From Pinguiococcus pyrenoidosus (taxonomy: Eukaryota > Sar > Pinguiophyceae > Pinguiochrysidales > Pinguiochrysidaceae), in assembly GCA_019677205.1 (NCBI GenBank), contig JAAMXY010000154.1, forward strand, positions 1-64,000: DNA of 64,000 nt, given 5' to 3'. The notes beneath the pieces were generated by a model. The model was not told the origin of the DNA, ran no database searches, and was given only the letters and a program-made list of their open reading frames with translations. Positions 20,538 through 30,692 of this stretch are shown here, piece after piece. Both the position numbers and the translations under genes were made by a program. Each line of letters opens with the position of its first letter. Positions within the stretch are counted from its first letter, which is position 1.

Positions 20538-22063
20538 CTACATGCCAAACAAGCCATCCAGGTGTTGGTTCTTCAGCATCTCATAGTAGCCATACACCGT
20601 CGTGACGGCCAAGAGCATGCCCGTGCCGCTCCCGATGGCCCCCAGCAAGTCGGCGCCCACGGTGAGCAAGCCGATGCACATGCCTCCAAAGGCCGCCGCA
20701 GTGGGGATGTAGCGGTCCAGCACGTGCACGAGCGCCTTGTCCCGATTCCCCTGGATGGTCATCCCCGAGTCGATGAGGTTCTTGGCCACGTCGCGCACGC
20801 TGGCGCCGGACACGTCGATCCACATCTTGGACAGCAGCGCACAGGACACGCACACGAACACGATGTAGAACACCGTCCGCAGCGGGTCGTACAGAGACTC
20901 CTCCACGCTGCGCGGCGGGCTGACATAGTACGCCAGCCCTCCCACCGGGACGCTGTATCCGCCGCCCGGCGCCGCCTGCCAGCGACCCAGCAGGCGCACG
21001 AGGAAGAAGCCCGGGTAGCGGCTGTGCAGCAGCTGGCTGATGAAGTACACGTTGGACACCAGCGCCGACTGCAGGATGATGGGCATGTTGCTGGTGTAGA
21101 AGAGCTTGATGGGGAAGGTGCCCGAGTAGCCGCGCTGGCGCGTGTTGGTCAGCGGCAGGTCCACCTGCCAGCCCTGGAAGAAGATGACCACGAGGAACAC
21201 CAGGATGGTGGCCAGGAGGTTCATGAGGTTGGGCAAGTTGCTGCGGAAGAGCGCCTCTCTCAGGGCCCGCAGCTTATCGGTTCGCGTGAGCATCATGTGG
21301 AAGAACGCGATGATGGCGCCCTCGAACTCCGTGCCGCGCCCCGTGTTGATCGTCGTGGGAGACAGCGCCTTCCACACGATGCTCTCGCAGGTGTTGGTGG
21401 CGATGAAGAGGGAGATGCCGCTACCGAGGCCATACCCCTTCTGCATCAGTTCATCCAGCAGCAGCACCAGGACGCCGGCCAGGAAGAGCTGCAGCACAAT
21501 GAGGATGGCGTTGCCGGCGCCCAGCTGCGACAGCGATCCGTACATGCCGCTCATGACATACGCGAAGGCTTCGCCCAGCGTGATGACGATGCCGAAGAGC
21601 TTCTGTGCGGCGTTGAACAGATCCCGGTCTTCCTTCACCCCGTTGTCAACTTCAATGATCCTGGCGCCGGCCATGAGCTGCATGATGAGCGACGACGTCA
21701 CGATCGGCGTGATACCGAGCTCCATGAGAGTGCCGCGGTTGGACGCCAGCAACACACGCATCCAGAAGAACGGGTCCGACGAGTTGGCCGTGTTCACGCC
21801 GTACAAGGGGATCTGGCAGCACACCAAGAAGATGAACAGAGTCACCACCGTCCAGAGCGCCTTCTCGCGGAATGGAATCGGTCTGGCCGGAGACTGAGGG
21901 AGCAAAGCAGAAGCGCAGAGAGAGAGAGAGAGAGCCACGAGGAATCAGCCTTTGTCTCACGTCTTCCTCTCTCACCTGCCGCAGCCGGGAAGGTGGGATA
22001 AATGCTTACCGTAACGTCAGGAATGACGCCCAGGAGAGGGCGGATGAGGTGCAGGAAGCGCAT
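20538..22063 (-). CDS. SEC61A: Protein translocon subunit Sec61 alpha
   Basis: Exon 22010..22063 ([18 protein letters not shown]) joins exon 20538..21893 through a GT-AG intron (gtaagc…ccctcag) in phase 0 for 469 residues. The sequence is highly conserved, with '[20 protein letters not shown]', '[19 protein letters not shown]', '[20 protein letters not shown]', '[17 protein letters not shown]' and '[19 protein letters not shown]'. It should form the ten-helix pore of the ER translocon. The start was chosen because it aligns with the animal N-terminus MGIKFLEVIKPF and gives the usual length. A glycine-rich insert ([13 protein letters not shown]) fits the loop before helix 8. Confidence 0.97.
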
Positions 22064-22897
22064 CTTCCAGCCGAAGTGAAACTCAAACCGTGGAAACCGG
22101 ACTTCGTTGCCGGATGGTACGAGCGAGGAGAAGCGCGTCGCCTGGACCCGTCGCTCAGAAGCAAGGTGAAGTTCCCGAGGCGGCGTGCGGCAGGGTGGAG
22201 GGCCACTGCTTGGCGACGCGTGGCCTTCTGTTTTATAGCCGTGCGGGTGCGACAGGGACCAATCAGAGCCGACGCGGATCATTGAGCAGGTCATCATCGT
22301 GTGTGGGACTCGCTGTAAACACAAGGTTCTATCGGTTCCGAAAGATGCTCAGCCATTGTTCAGAGTCGGCACCGCCTTTTTTGAAAAGGACCTACAACAA
22401 GTCATGAAGTGAAATTGCCAAGGAAAGCCTCCGTCCAGGCGCAGGCCGGGTCCGAGCGGCTGACCGCGAGCCGCTTGGTACATGCGGCAGGCGCGCTTGG
22501 AGCGGCGGCGCAATCAGAAGACTCGAAAGGCAGGCGGAATATGAGGCCCTTGTGTGTTGCACAGCATCCATGGCGATTGCGGGTAGGTGCACGTGTAGAT
22601 GTCTGCCAAGCACGAGCGAAAGAGTCGAGCACAAACGGTGCACGCTCGCCCAGACCCGAGAGAGACACCGGAAGTCGAAGCTACGAAATTCTACATGCTG
22701 CCCTCGTTTTATCCTGGGGACAAAAGAATCTTTGCACACAGAGTCGACCAACAAGCCTAGAGCGCGTGGTCCTCCTTGTCCTAGCTCCAATGGAAGTCCT
22801 GGAGCCCCGCTGGGGCCCAGAAGCGCAGCGGCTGGGCGTCCAGCTGCTGCGGGATTCAAAAGGCTGCGTACAGCCAGTACTTGCATCATCTAGCCAC
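22064..22897. other. Intergenic, Sec61 promoter side and 3' flank of mannitol dehydrogenase
   Basis: About 830 nt separate the Sec61 alpha start from the stop of the next minus-strand gene. Short ORFs occur on both strands without coding character. I see no further gene or structured RNA. Confidence 0.4.
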
Positions 22898-25112
22898 TTA
22901 GTCAGAGAAGACGGTGCTCAGTGAACGCACCCTCTGCTCCTTCGGCAGCAAGGTGATTCGAAGCCTCTGCATCTCTCGGAGCTTCTTCTTCTGCTGCTCG
23001 ATACCCTCCTCCAGCCTCTGCACCGCGTCCTCCCGAACCTCTCGGATGATGACCTTCGTGCCCTTCTTTACAAGACTCTCGTAATGCTCCCAGATCCGAT
23101 CGCAAAAAGGGCCCCAGCCGGCCACGGCCTCGCCAAGGAGCGCACGAATGAATTGCATGGCGCTGTCCCGCGCGCTTTCCCGCTCTCCGTTGAGCGCCTC
23201 CAGCGCCAAGGGACTTAGGGTGGCCTGGAAGGGGTCCTTGATGTCAATGTCACTGCACTCCTCGTCCTTGCCAGCCATGTAGCGCAGGTAGCACGCGATC
23301 GCGAGGGCCACCATATCGGGCACCTCCTTCTCTCCATGAAGCTTCTCGTGCAGAGCTTCGATCAAGGTGTTCTGGAACTTCTGTGAGCCGTCTTCGGCCA
23401 GGCGGACGATCTTGTCCTTGATGTACGGGTTCGCAAACCGCTCCGTGAGGGTCTTCTGGTACTTCTCCAGGTCGATTCCGGGCACCTGCGGCACGGTCTC
23501 CGCGATCTCTCTCATGTACTCTTTGACAAAGTAGAAGACGTCACAATCTGCCATGGCGTCGTCAACGAAGCGATGGCCAACAAGATACGCCACGTAGCTC
23601 AGCGCGGAGTGGGTACTATTCAAAAGGCGGAGCTTCATGAACTCGTACGGCGCCACCTTGTCGGTGAAGAGCACGCCGTCCACGAGGTGCCAAGGGGGGC
23701 GGCCGTACACGAAGTGGTCCTCGATGACCCACTGGAGGAACGGCTCGGCCACCACGGGCCAGCCGTCCTTGATGCCGAACTCTTCGGAGATGAGCGACCG
23801 GTGGTTCTCCTCCGTGGCCGGCGTGATCCGATCCACCATGGAGTTTGGGAAGGTCACCTCCGTCTTGACCCACTCCATGAGGTCGGGCTCGACCTGCTCG
23901 AGGAAGTCGTACATGCAGCCCTTGACGGTGTCTCCGTTCATCGGAAGGTTGTCGCAGCTCATCACGGTGACCGGGGCGATGCCGGCAGCCTTCCGCCGGA
24001 CGAGCACCGTGGCGATGAGGCCGAAGGAGGTCTTCGGCACGGCGATGCCTTTGTCTGCTCCTTGCCAGTTGGAGATCTCATCCTGGATGACGTCGTGGCC
24101 GGTATCCAGGCGGCCCTCGACGTTCCGGTAGTAGCCCTTCTCCGTCACGGTGAGCGAGATGATCTTGACGCTCGGGTCGCAGAGGCGTTCGAGCGAGGCC
24201 TCGGCGTCCTCGGGCACGAAGATGAAATCAAGAATGGACCCCACCACGCAGGAGGTACTGCCCTGCTTGCTGCGCATCAGCAGGGTGTACAAGTAGTCCT
24301 GCTCGGTCAGCGTGTTGTACATCTTCTCGTCCCAGGGCATGAGGCCCACGCCGATGATGCCCCACTTCTCGCCTTCGTAGTCCTCCTTCTGCATGAGCTG
24401 ATTCAGGACGTACGCCTGGTGAGAGCGGTGGAAGCCACCGACGCCGATGTGTGCAATGTAGCTATCGGCCACGCGCTTCTCCTGCGCTGGCAGGTCCGTG
24501 CCGAGGCGCATCTCGGCGAACTTCTCGAGGTTCTCCGCCCTGAGCGGCAGCGCCTCGTGCGTCGCCTTCTCGGAAAACGGGTTGTAGATGAACTTGAGCC
24601 AGTCCACGCTGGGGCCGTCCCCGACATGTTCCAGCAGGTCTTCCTTCACTTCTTTGAGCTCTTCCTCGTCCATCGTGTCGTCCTCCTGCGAGACTCGTGC
24701 CTGGAGATTCGTCACGTGGCGAGATTCGCCTGCAAAGATATGGAGCGTTCGTCAGCGCCAAGGGTTCGATCGGCCTCCCTTGTCCGCTGCGTCCACTCGG
24801 ACATGCTCGGGCGCTCATCAGAGCTCCTTTTCGCTAGGCTTTGAGGCCAGGTCCAGCTGTTTGAAGCAACAGAAGGCCGCACCGAACGCCCAGATCCACA
24901 GAAGTTTTACCTGCGGCGCCTCGCGCGCGGCCGACGCGCCAGTTGCGGTAGTCGTTGCGGAACTTGACGGTCTGCTCGCGGATCTTGAGAAGGCGCTCGT
25001 AGCCCTTGAGCTGCAGTGAGCTGGCGTTGGCCGCATCCACATGCCGAAGCGACTCCGGCGTCATGAGGTCGAGAGAGTCCAGCGCGCTGGAGCTGCTGGC
25101 TGGCGCCGCCAT
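22898..25112 (-). CDS. Mannitol 2-dehydrogenase (long-chain polyol dehydrogenase) with N-terminal extension
   Basis: Exon 24911..25112 joins exon 22898..24729 (gtaaaa…tttgcag, in frame) for 677 residues. The core has the NAD-binding 'HIGVGGFHRSHQAYVL', 'SLTVTEKGYYRN', 'VMSCDNLPMNGDTVK' and the catalytic K-x4-N-x2-H pattern in 'KLRLLNSTHSALSY'. These mark the polyol-specific long-chain dehydrogenase family that interconverts D-mannitol and D-fructose with NAD(H). Bacterial and fungal enzymes have about 500 residues; this one carries roughly 130 extra residues before the core and a charged helical tail at the C-terminus. The first exon, encoding 'ERLLKIREQTVKFRNDYRNW', was added because donor, acceptor and phase agree. 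Mannitol is a storage and osmotic polyol in many algae, so a role in carbon storage is likely. Confidence 0.88.
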
Positions 25113-25687
25113 TTGGCTTAGTTGGGCTCAGGGGCTCTTTTCCAAAACTGCTTCAAGAAGACGAAAGTGGCACTGCGCGCGCACGGGCGTCTGCTCTCTG
25201 AACGGTGGGGCGGCGCGAGAGAGCCTCCCAACGTACGACGGACAGCCCGTCTTGAAGAGCGCGCGCCGAAGGTTCCAGACTCGGGTCCGCGAGCGCTATT
25301 TGCGCATGACACAGGAACTTGGCGTTTAAAGTGATAGGGAAAGTGTTTGTCAAAATTTGAGAAGCTGTGGATTGGCTAGGATGCGGGGCATGGCGGTGGT
25401 ATGTGGCCAGTGTACGCCCACGTCAATTGCCGTTTCAATCTCCAGATTTGGGTATCCACGCGCCCGCCATAGAGGCGTCGAAGACTGGTCCTGCACCGGT
25501 CGGGGTAACCGTCGCGGAGTCTCTTCTCTGCTTGAAGATCTGAGATCGATCGAGGTGGTTTCAGTATCGATACGAGGCAGAACAAATTTCGGCTTTCGGC
25601 CTTTCGGCCTTCGTTCTTCAACCTTTTGTTCTGCTCCCGCAGGGCCCAATTTGAATCTGCGGCGCGATCTTTAGCGCCACAGAGAAG
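25113..25687. promoter_or_regulatory. Divergent spacer between mannitol dehydrogenase and DZIP1-like gene
   Basis: This head-to-head spacer of 575 nt has a TCAAAATTTGAGAAG string near 25350, similar to but not identical with the shared TTCAAAACTTC motif. It also has a GATCTGAGATCGATCGAG stretch near 25538. No ORF with coding character was seen. Confidence 0.4.
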
Positions 25688-27607
25688 ATGGAGCCGCCTC
25701 GGTCCCTGTTCTACTTCCGTCAGAGGAGCGGCCAGATCGACTGGCGAAGACTTGGGGTCGTGGACGTGAACCGAATCGTGCGACAGGGCGACATCTCGGA
25801 GCTGCAGGAGGTTCGCCTTGAGCTGCCGCCTCCTGGAGGCCCCGTGTCATGGCGCCTTGCCACCGAGGCTGAGGCAGGGATCGCTGATCTGCCAATCTCT
25901 ACCTAGGTTCTCGACCGCATCGTGTTCTCTGATGCCAATCCGAGGTCGTTCCCGCTGGAGAGGCCAGACTTGGTTGCCAGGTGCGGCCACCCACTTCTCG
26001 AGCCTGGTCCTGGATGTTCTTGGCAGGAGGTTTCTGAATGCCGTGGGGTGTAGGTTGATCACGCTGCTGCAGCTGAGCTGCGAGCATCTCCTGAATGCCG
26101 CGGACGTCGCCGAGGAGCGCTGCGTTGCCGTGCAGAAGGAAAACAAGGACATCGCGCAGCATGTGCACATGCTGTCGAGCAAGATGGAGGATCTACGACA
26201 GCAGACCCAAGCGATGGCGCGCGAGAAGGAGCACTACAAGAGCGCGCTTCGAATTGCCAGGTGCTCCTTTCTTTCTCGTCTTCCTCGTGAATCCCTTCGG
26301 GTCTGGTCTCAGACGGCTGGGGAATGTCGGCGGTCCTTCTCGGCACCGAGGAGACTGAGCAACGCCCTCTTCCATACGCCAGGCTCATGCTCTACCACTG
26401 TGGCGGAGACGGTCCGGCCTTCGCAGATCAGCTCGCGGCCTTGGTCCCGGGAGCTCTGCAGCCGATGCGCATGCCGCCTCGCACCAAGGATGTTGAGGAA
26501 ACCGTGTGCGTGTGCCCGGTGTGCGGCAAGGCCTTCCGCTCGCACGCGTATCTGGTGAAGCACGCCTTCAAGCATGATGACGAGGCGCACGTGAAGCTGC
26601 GAGCCAAGCTCTGTGGCGTCTCGCCTGTCCAGTCTCCTCCCAAGCCGAAGTCTCCGGAGCCGCAGGAGCCAGCTGTACCGCCGGCACCGCAGCAGGACAT
26701 CGCCGGGTCGGCCGACGTGCTGCTCCAGCAGTTCCAGAAGTCGCTGGCGCAGGCGGCCGACCGGCAGCTGCAAGCGTTCCAAAAGGCGCTCGCCGAGAAC
26801 ATTCCCGTCCATGAACCTCCCGCCCATGAACCTCCCGTCCACAAGCCTCCAGGGCCGGCGGAGCCTCCGAAGGAACTGATGCGAAAGCCCGCTCCCCAGA
26901 CCCTTGAGCCGGCGGAACCGGTTGTGGAGAAGAAGAAAGGCATCATGCGCTTCTTCACTGGAGCCCAGGCTCCTCCTGGCGCCGACGAAATTCGACCACC
27001 TTCCCCAGAGGCCGCGGGAGGCATGGAAGAGGAAGTTCTCACGTTCGACGCCGACGAGTCCGAGGAAGACGAGCCCGAGGACGACGAGCGAAGCGTGGAG
27101 GCGAAAGTGGAGGCGGAAGCTCCAGTTGCCAAGCTCCGCATTCCATCCGCCGATTTGCTGCTCCGCGAATTCGAGCGGTCTCTCGCATCGAAGACCAAAG
27201 ACCTTCCCCCGGACCTTAGCCGAGAATCTACGCCATCTCCGCGCGACGCGCTGCTAAGACACGTCAAGACCTACATCGACGCGAAGAGCGACGACGAACC
27301 GTTGGCCGTCGCCAATGGTCTTGGCCAGGAAGGTCGAGTTGGGACAATCTCGCCGAGGCTCCCTGACAGGACGGAAGAAGAGATCCTCTCGAAGGGGCGA
27401 TGGAAGGCTTCGACCCAAGAGAAGGCTTCCGCGCGGAGATACAGCGACGCGCACAACCCGGCGAGAATGCTGATAAGCAACAAGGTGCGCGTCGATGAAG
27501 ACGACGAGAAGCACTGGGACGGCGTGCAGCCTTGGTGGACCGTCGGGAGCGAAAGCCTCGACGACGAGATGGACAACATCGAGAGCCACTTGCGTACGGA
27601 ACTGTAG
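25688..27607 (+). CDS. DZIP1/Iguana-like zinc-finger protein (basal-body/ciliary)
   Basis: Exons 25688..25810, 25907..25980, 26054..26260 and 26383..27607 give 542 residues. The N-terminus 'FYFRQRSGQIDWRRLGVVDV' followed by 'NRIVRQGDISELQE' matches the DZIP-like N-terminal domain, whose family form is FxFRxRxxxxDWRxLxAxDVdRxxRExDidxLQe. 'LITLLQLSCEHLLN' and a coiled coil follow, then one C2H2 finger, 'CPVCGKAFRSHAYLVKHAFKH', near residue 180. The long C-terminal part is acidic, Pro-rich and probably disordered. DZIP1 proteins act at the ciliary base in transition-zone assembly. Exon 3 could start at 26027 instead of 26054, adding nine residues in frame. Confidence 0.82.
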
Positions 27608-28149
27608 CTCAGCTCGTAGAACCTGCACGCAGGAAGCATGATGCGAACCGAAAGCTGCAACGAACGACTTAAGCAAAAAGCGGATTCCGCTCCGCAAGAA
27701 ACGGCACGCTCTTTCCAATCTCGAATGGAGATTTCTGCTACAGACTCGGACACCTCGTGGCTTCAAACCCATCTTCGATGCCACTCGGCCGTGGTCAGGA
27801 CGTGCGCTCGGTGAAGCTCGCAAACGCGCGAAAGCCGCTCATAAACATTTCAAGGGGTCTCCTAGGAGCGACACCCTTTGAAAGAGTCGTCCTCTTCACT
27901 ACGCGTTTCGGTGAGTCGTAAGCTCATAGGACGCCACCTGCCACAGCAAGGCGTCGCTGATCTGGCAACGAACTGCTACGCCTCCGAAGCCGCTCACGCT
28001 CTTCTGGAAGCCCCTCTCAATGGATCTCCTCCACTCCAGAACAGAAGGCGCGGACTCCACCAAACTCCGCGGAGTCTTTGCTTTCTCTCCGAACCCAAAT
28101 GATGCTTTGCTTACTGATACGTGGAACATCCGTCCGATAGGAGTGCCAA
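27608..28149. other. Convergent intergenic region
   Basis: About 540 nt lie between two convergent genes. Only short ORFs without coding features are present, and I see nothing else. Confidence 0.45.
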
Positions 28150-29436
28150 TTAGTCGCCGGGGTGCCACCGCTTGCAGTTGGGCACTTTACAGAGGTCTCC
28201 GTAGCGGCACGTGTTCTTTTGCTGCGAACCCTTGCCGTTGGTGTGCTGCCCGTTGGTGTGCTGCCCGTGGGTGTGCTGTCCGTTGGTGTGCTGTCCGTTC
28301 GTGTGCCGCCCGTGGGTGCGCTGCCCGTGGGTGTGCCGTCCGTCGGTGTGCCGCCCGTCGGTGTGCCACCCATGCACTGGCATGTACTCCCGCGACGACG
28401 CACGGAGCTGCGTGTTCAGCACCGAGGAGGGCAAGGGCTCTGGCTCCGGCGCTGGCTGTGTCTGGTTGGCCCACTGCAGCGGATGTGCAAAGGCGTCCTT
28501 GGTCTGCGCCATGTTGACCGTCTGACAGAATATCTGCTGTCCGTTTCGGTAGACTCTACCACCGGGAAGAAGGGAAAGGAGAAGGCGGAGAAGCCGATCA
28601 GCTCGAGTCGTAGCAGACAGACCAAGACGAGAAAAAAGAACACGATGAGATCTAAGGAAGGTCAACGTACCCCACCAAGTTCGCGCTCATGGTGATTGCC
28701 AATGACAGCTCCCCCTTGACATACATCACTAAATCCTGTCCCGCGTTGGGGATTTTGCTCCAGCCGAAGGAGCCTGCTTCGAAGTCCAAGTTGGCCTCCT
28801 CTAAGAACATGTCCTCCTCCACAGGTCCGTCATCTTCGCCCTCCTCCTGGAGGAACGCCTGGTAGGCTTCGAACTCCGCCTCGTCGTCTACGAAAGCCTT
28901 GTACTCCTCGTTCTCCTTCTCTTGCTGATACAGCAACGCTCCATCCAACGAAGCGTCCAGGTCAAACTTGCTCCAGAAGGCTTGTACGCACTCGGGGTCG
29001 CTGGCGTCGATGCCATGCCTCTCGCAGAAGCTGTGCACCGACTCTCCCGGCGCCACTGGAAACTCTCTCGGCGCTTCAACCGTCGCAAAGTCGTATGCGG
29101 ACAGAGGAAATTCCCTCACTTCTTCGTTTGGAGTCCTGGGAAGCAGTCTATTCCGCGTAGAGGTTCGCGCAACGAGCTTAGAAGAGGGATTGGACTGCCG
29201 CAGAAGCGAGAGAGCGCACCTTGCGGTGTTGGTCGCCGGCGTCACTTGCAGCACACTGCCATCCTTGGAGAACTGCAGCGTATCCAAGGTCCATCCCGCT
29301 TGTCTCGCCTGAACAAGCGGAGCAATTAGGCGCTTCTACCCCTCTCCAACTGCGGTATCCGAATTCAAAGATGCAAAAAAAAAAAGGGCGCGAAAGATAC
29401 CCGTTGCAAAACGTCGTCGAAAGCGTCCTGACTCAT
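28150..29436 (-). CDS. 359-residue protein with His/Gly repeat and C-terminal CX5CX4CX3H zinc finger
   Basis: Exons 29401..29436, 28671..29308 and 28150..28555 join in frame (GT-AG) to 359 residues. The N-terminus begins MSQDAFDDVLQRARQAGWTL, and a very acidic region contains 'EDDGPVEEDMFLEEANLDFE'. The last exon carries a tandem repeat of HTDGR/HTHGQ/HTNGQ pentapeptides and ends with 'CRYGDLCKVPNCKRWHPGD', a CX5CX4CX3H finger of the Nab2/ZC3H14 type that binds poly(A) or other RNA in known proteins. I do not recognise the N-terminal domain. RNA binding is inferred from the single finger. The Met start requires the small first exon, which is supported by phase 0 and a strong donor. Confidence 0.72.
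28225..28375 (-). repeat. 15-nt tandem repeat encoding HTxG(R/Q) pentapeptides
   Basis: About ten 15-nt units encode HTDGR, HTHGQ and HTNGQ pentapeptides in the zinc-finger protein at 28150..29436. The array is in frame throughout, so unit gain or loss would preserve the protein. Confidence 0.8.
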
Positions 29437-30692
29437 TCTCCTGCTACTGCTATAGTCTACGAAGGGTCCGCTGACAGGTCAGCGGCGCAGTACAGTCGTC
29501 GATGCGGCGCCACAGCAGCCGAGAGGCGCAGCGAACGGAGGGCTGTCGAACCACCAAAAAGTCCAAAAAGCCCAAAAAGCGCGATGTCTTCTTCTTTTCA
29601 TTCTTGATGTGCTGCACTGTTGCACAGTTCTGATCCTCACCCACCAGACCGATCTGCTGTGACAGATTCGAAGATGGAGGATCTGGAGCGACACCGCGCG
29701 ACACCACGCGACACCACGCGACACCACGCGACACGAATCGCGATGTTGGCAAGTTTGGTTCAGTTGATATTTTCGACGGTAACCGGTAACCAGCCATGTT
29801 TTGGCCAATGAAATTGCCGCGTGAGCTCAACGTCGTCAGTCCTTCAACGCGGATCGGTCCGGCAGCTCGCAGAACATGCGTCTCCTTGCGTGCAGTATGC
29901 ATAGCACCTGCGAGCAAGGATATGCAGGATTCCGCTTTTCACGGGTCGCCAATTGTTGGTGGACCGGTGATGGCCGATCCACACGACGGCGTTGATCGGT
30001 GATTGACGTTGACACTCTTAGTGGCGGTGAAGGATCGCCTGCTCCTGTTTCGACCAATGCTGGCTTCGGAAGACGTCAGGATGTAGGAATGTAGTACCCA
30101 CAACCGGTTCCAGATTCTCCCGGGCCGGGGTTGAAGTTCGCCAAGTTCATCCTTTAGAGCCGCGATGGATTCGGATTCTGCTGCAGCGCGGTGTCATTGG
30201 GTGTTCGATGTCACAAGTTGGCGTGGAAAGCGACCCTTTCGCGTCTTTTGTGGAACAATGTGGCCGTGGGTGTCTTGACTTGTTGCATTTCAATTTTACT
30301 TTGCGGGCATTTGCGCCGCTCTTTGGCAGCAGGTTGGTCTCTTCGCCGCGTCCGTTGTACGGCCGTTGCATGCCCTTCAACCGCAGCTGTCGGCTGTACA
30401 TCACGGGTTGGAACACCTCGGCGAGGGCGGAATCCGAAATGCTTAGACCCAAGTGGGCCGGTTCAAAAAAACATGCGCACTGGCTCGGAAGGATCGCGCC
30501 TTCAAAAGTCGCGCGCCGTAGATCGGTCCCCAGGATCCGGCCTCCCCACGCGCAGCACGCCAGGCAAAGCGGATGCCTGCACCCGAGCTGTGCTAAGGAC
30601 GCGAAGCGCACGAGAGAGCCGCTGCGCTCCCCCGCTCGGGCACCGCCAGCTGGATCCAACGACCTGTGGCTGCGCTCGCCCGCCCCAGCACC
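29437..30692. other. Intergenic region with a 10-nt tandem repeat, upstream of the giant gene
   Basis: This region of about 1.25 kb holds the divergent promoters of the zinc-finger gene and of the giant LTD-DUF1800-DUF1501 gene. It contains a short tandem repeat at 29691..29734. I see no gene with coding character. Confidence 0.45.
29691..29734. repeat. 10-nt tandem repeat (ACACCACGCG)n
   Basis: About 4.4 direct copies of ACACCACGCG, the first with one mismatch. It is non-coding and lies between divergent genes. Confidence 0.85.

Noticed and set aside
20364-22001. 545-codon plus-strand ORF across Sec61 alpha
   Set aside because: It is antisense to the highly conserved Sec61 alpha exon and consists of His/Gln/Glu-rich sequence without domain character.
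23573-24844. 423-codon plus-strand ORF across mannitol dehydrogenase
   Set aside because: It is antisense to the dehydrogenase catalytic core and has no recognisable domain.
28225-28375. CRISPR-like array
   Set aside because: The repeats are contiguous 15-nt coding units without spacers, in a eukaryotic gene.
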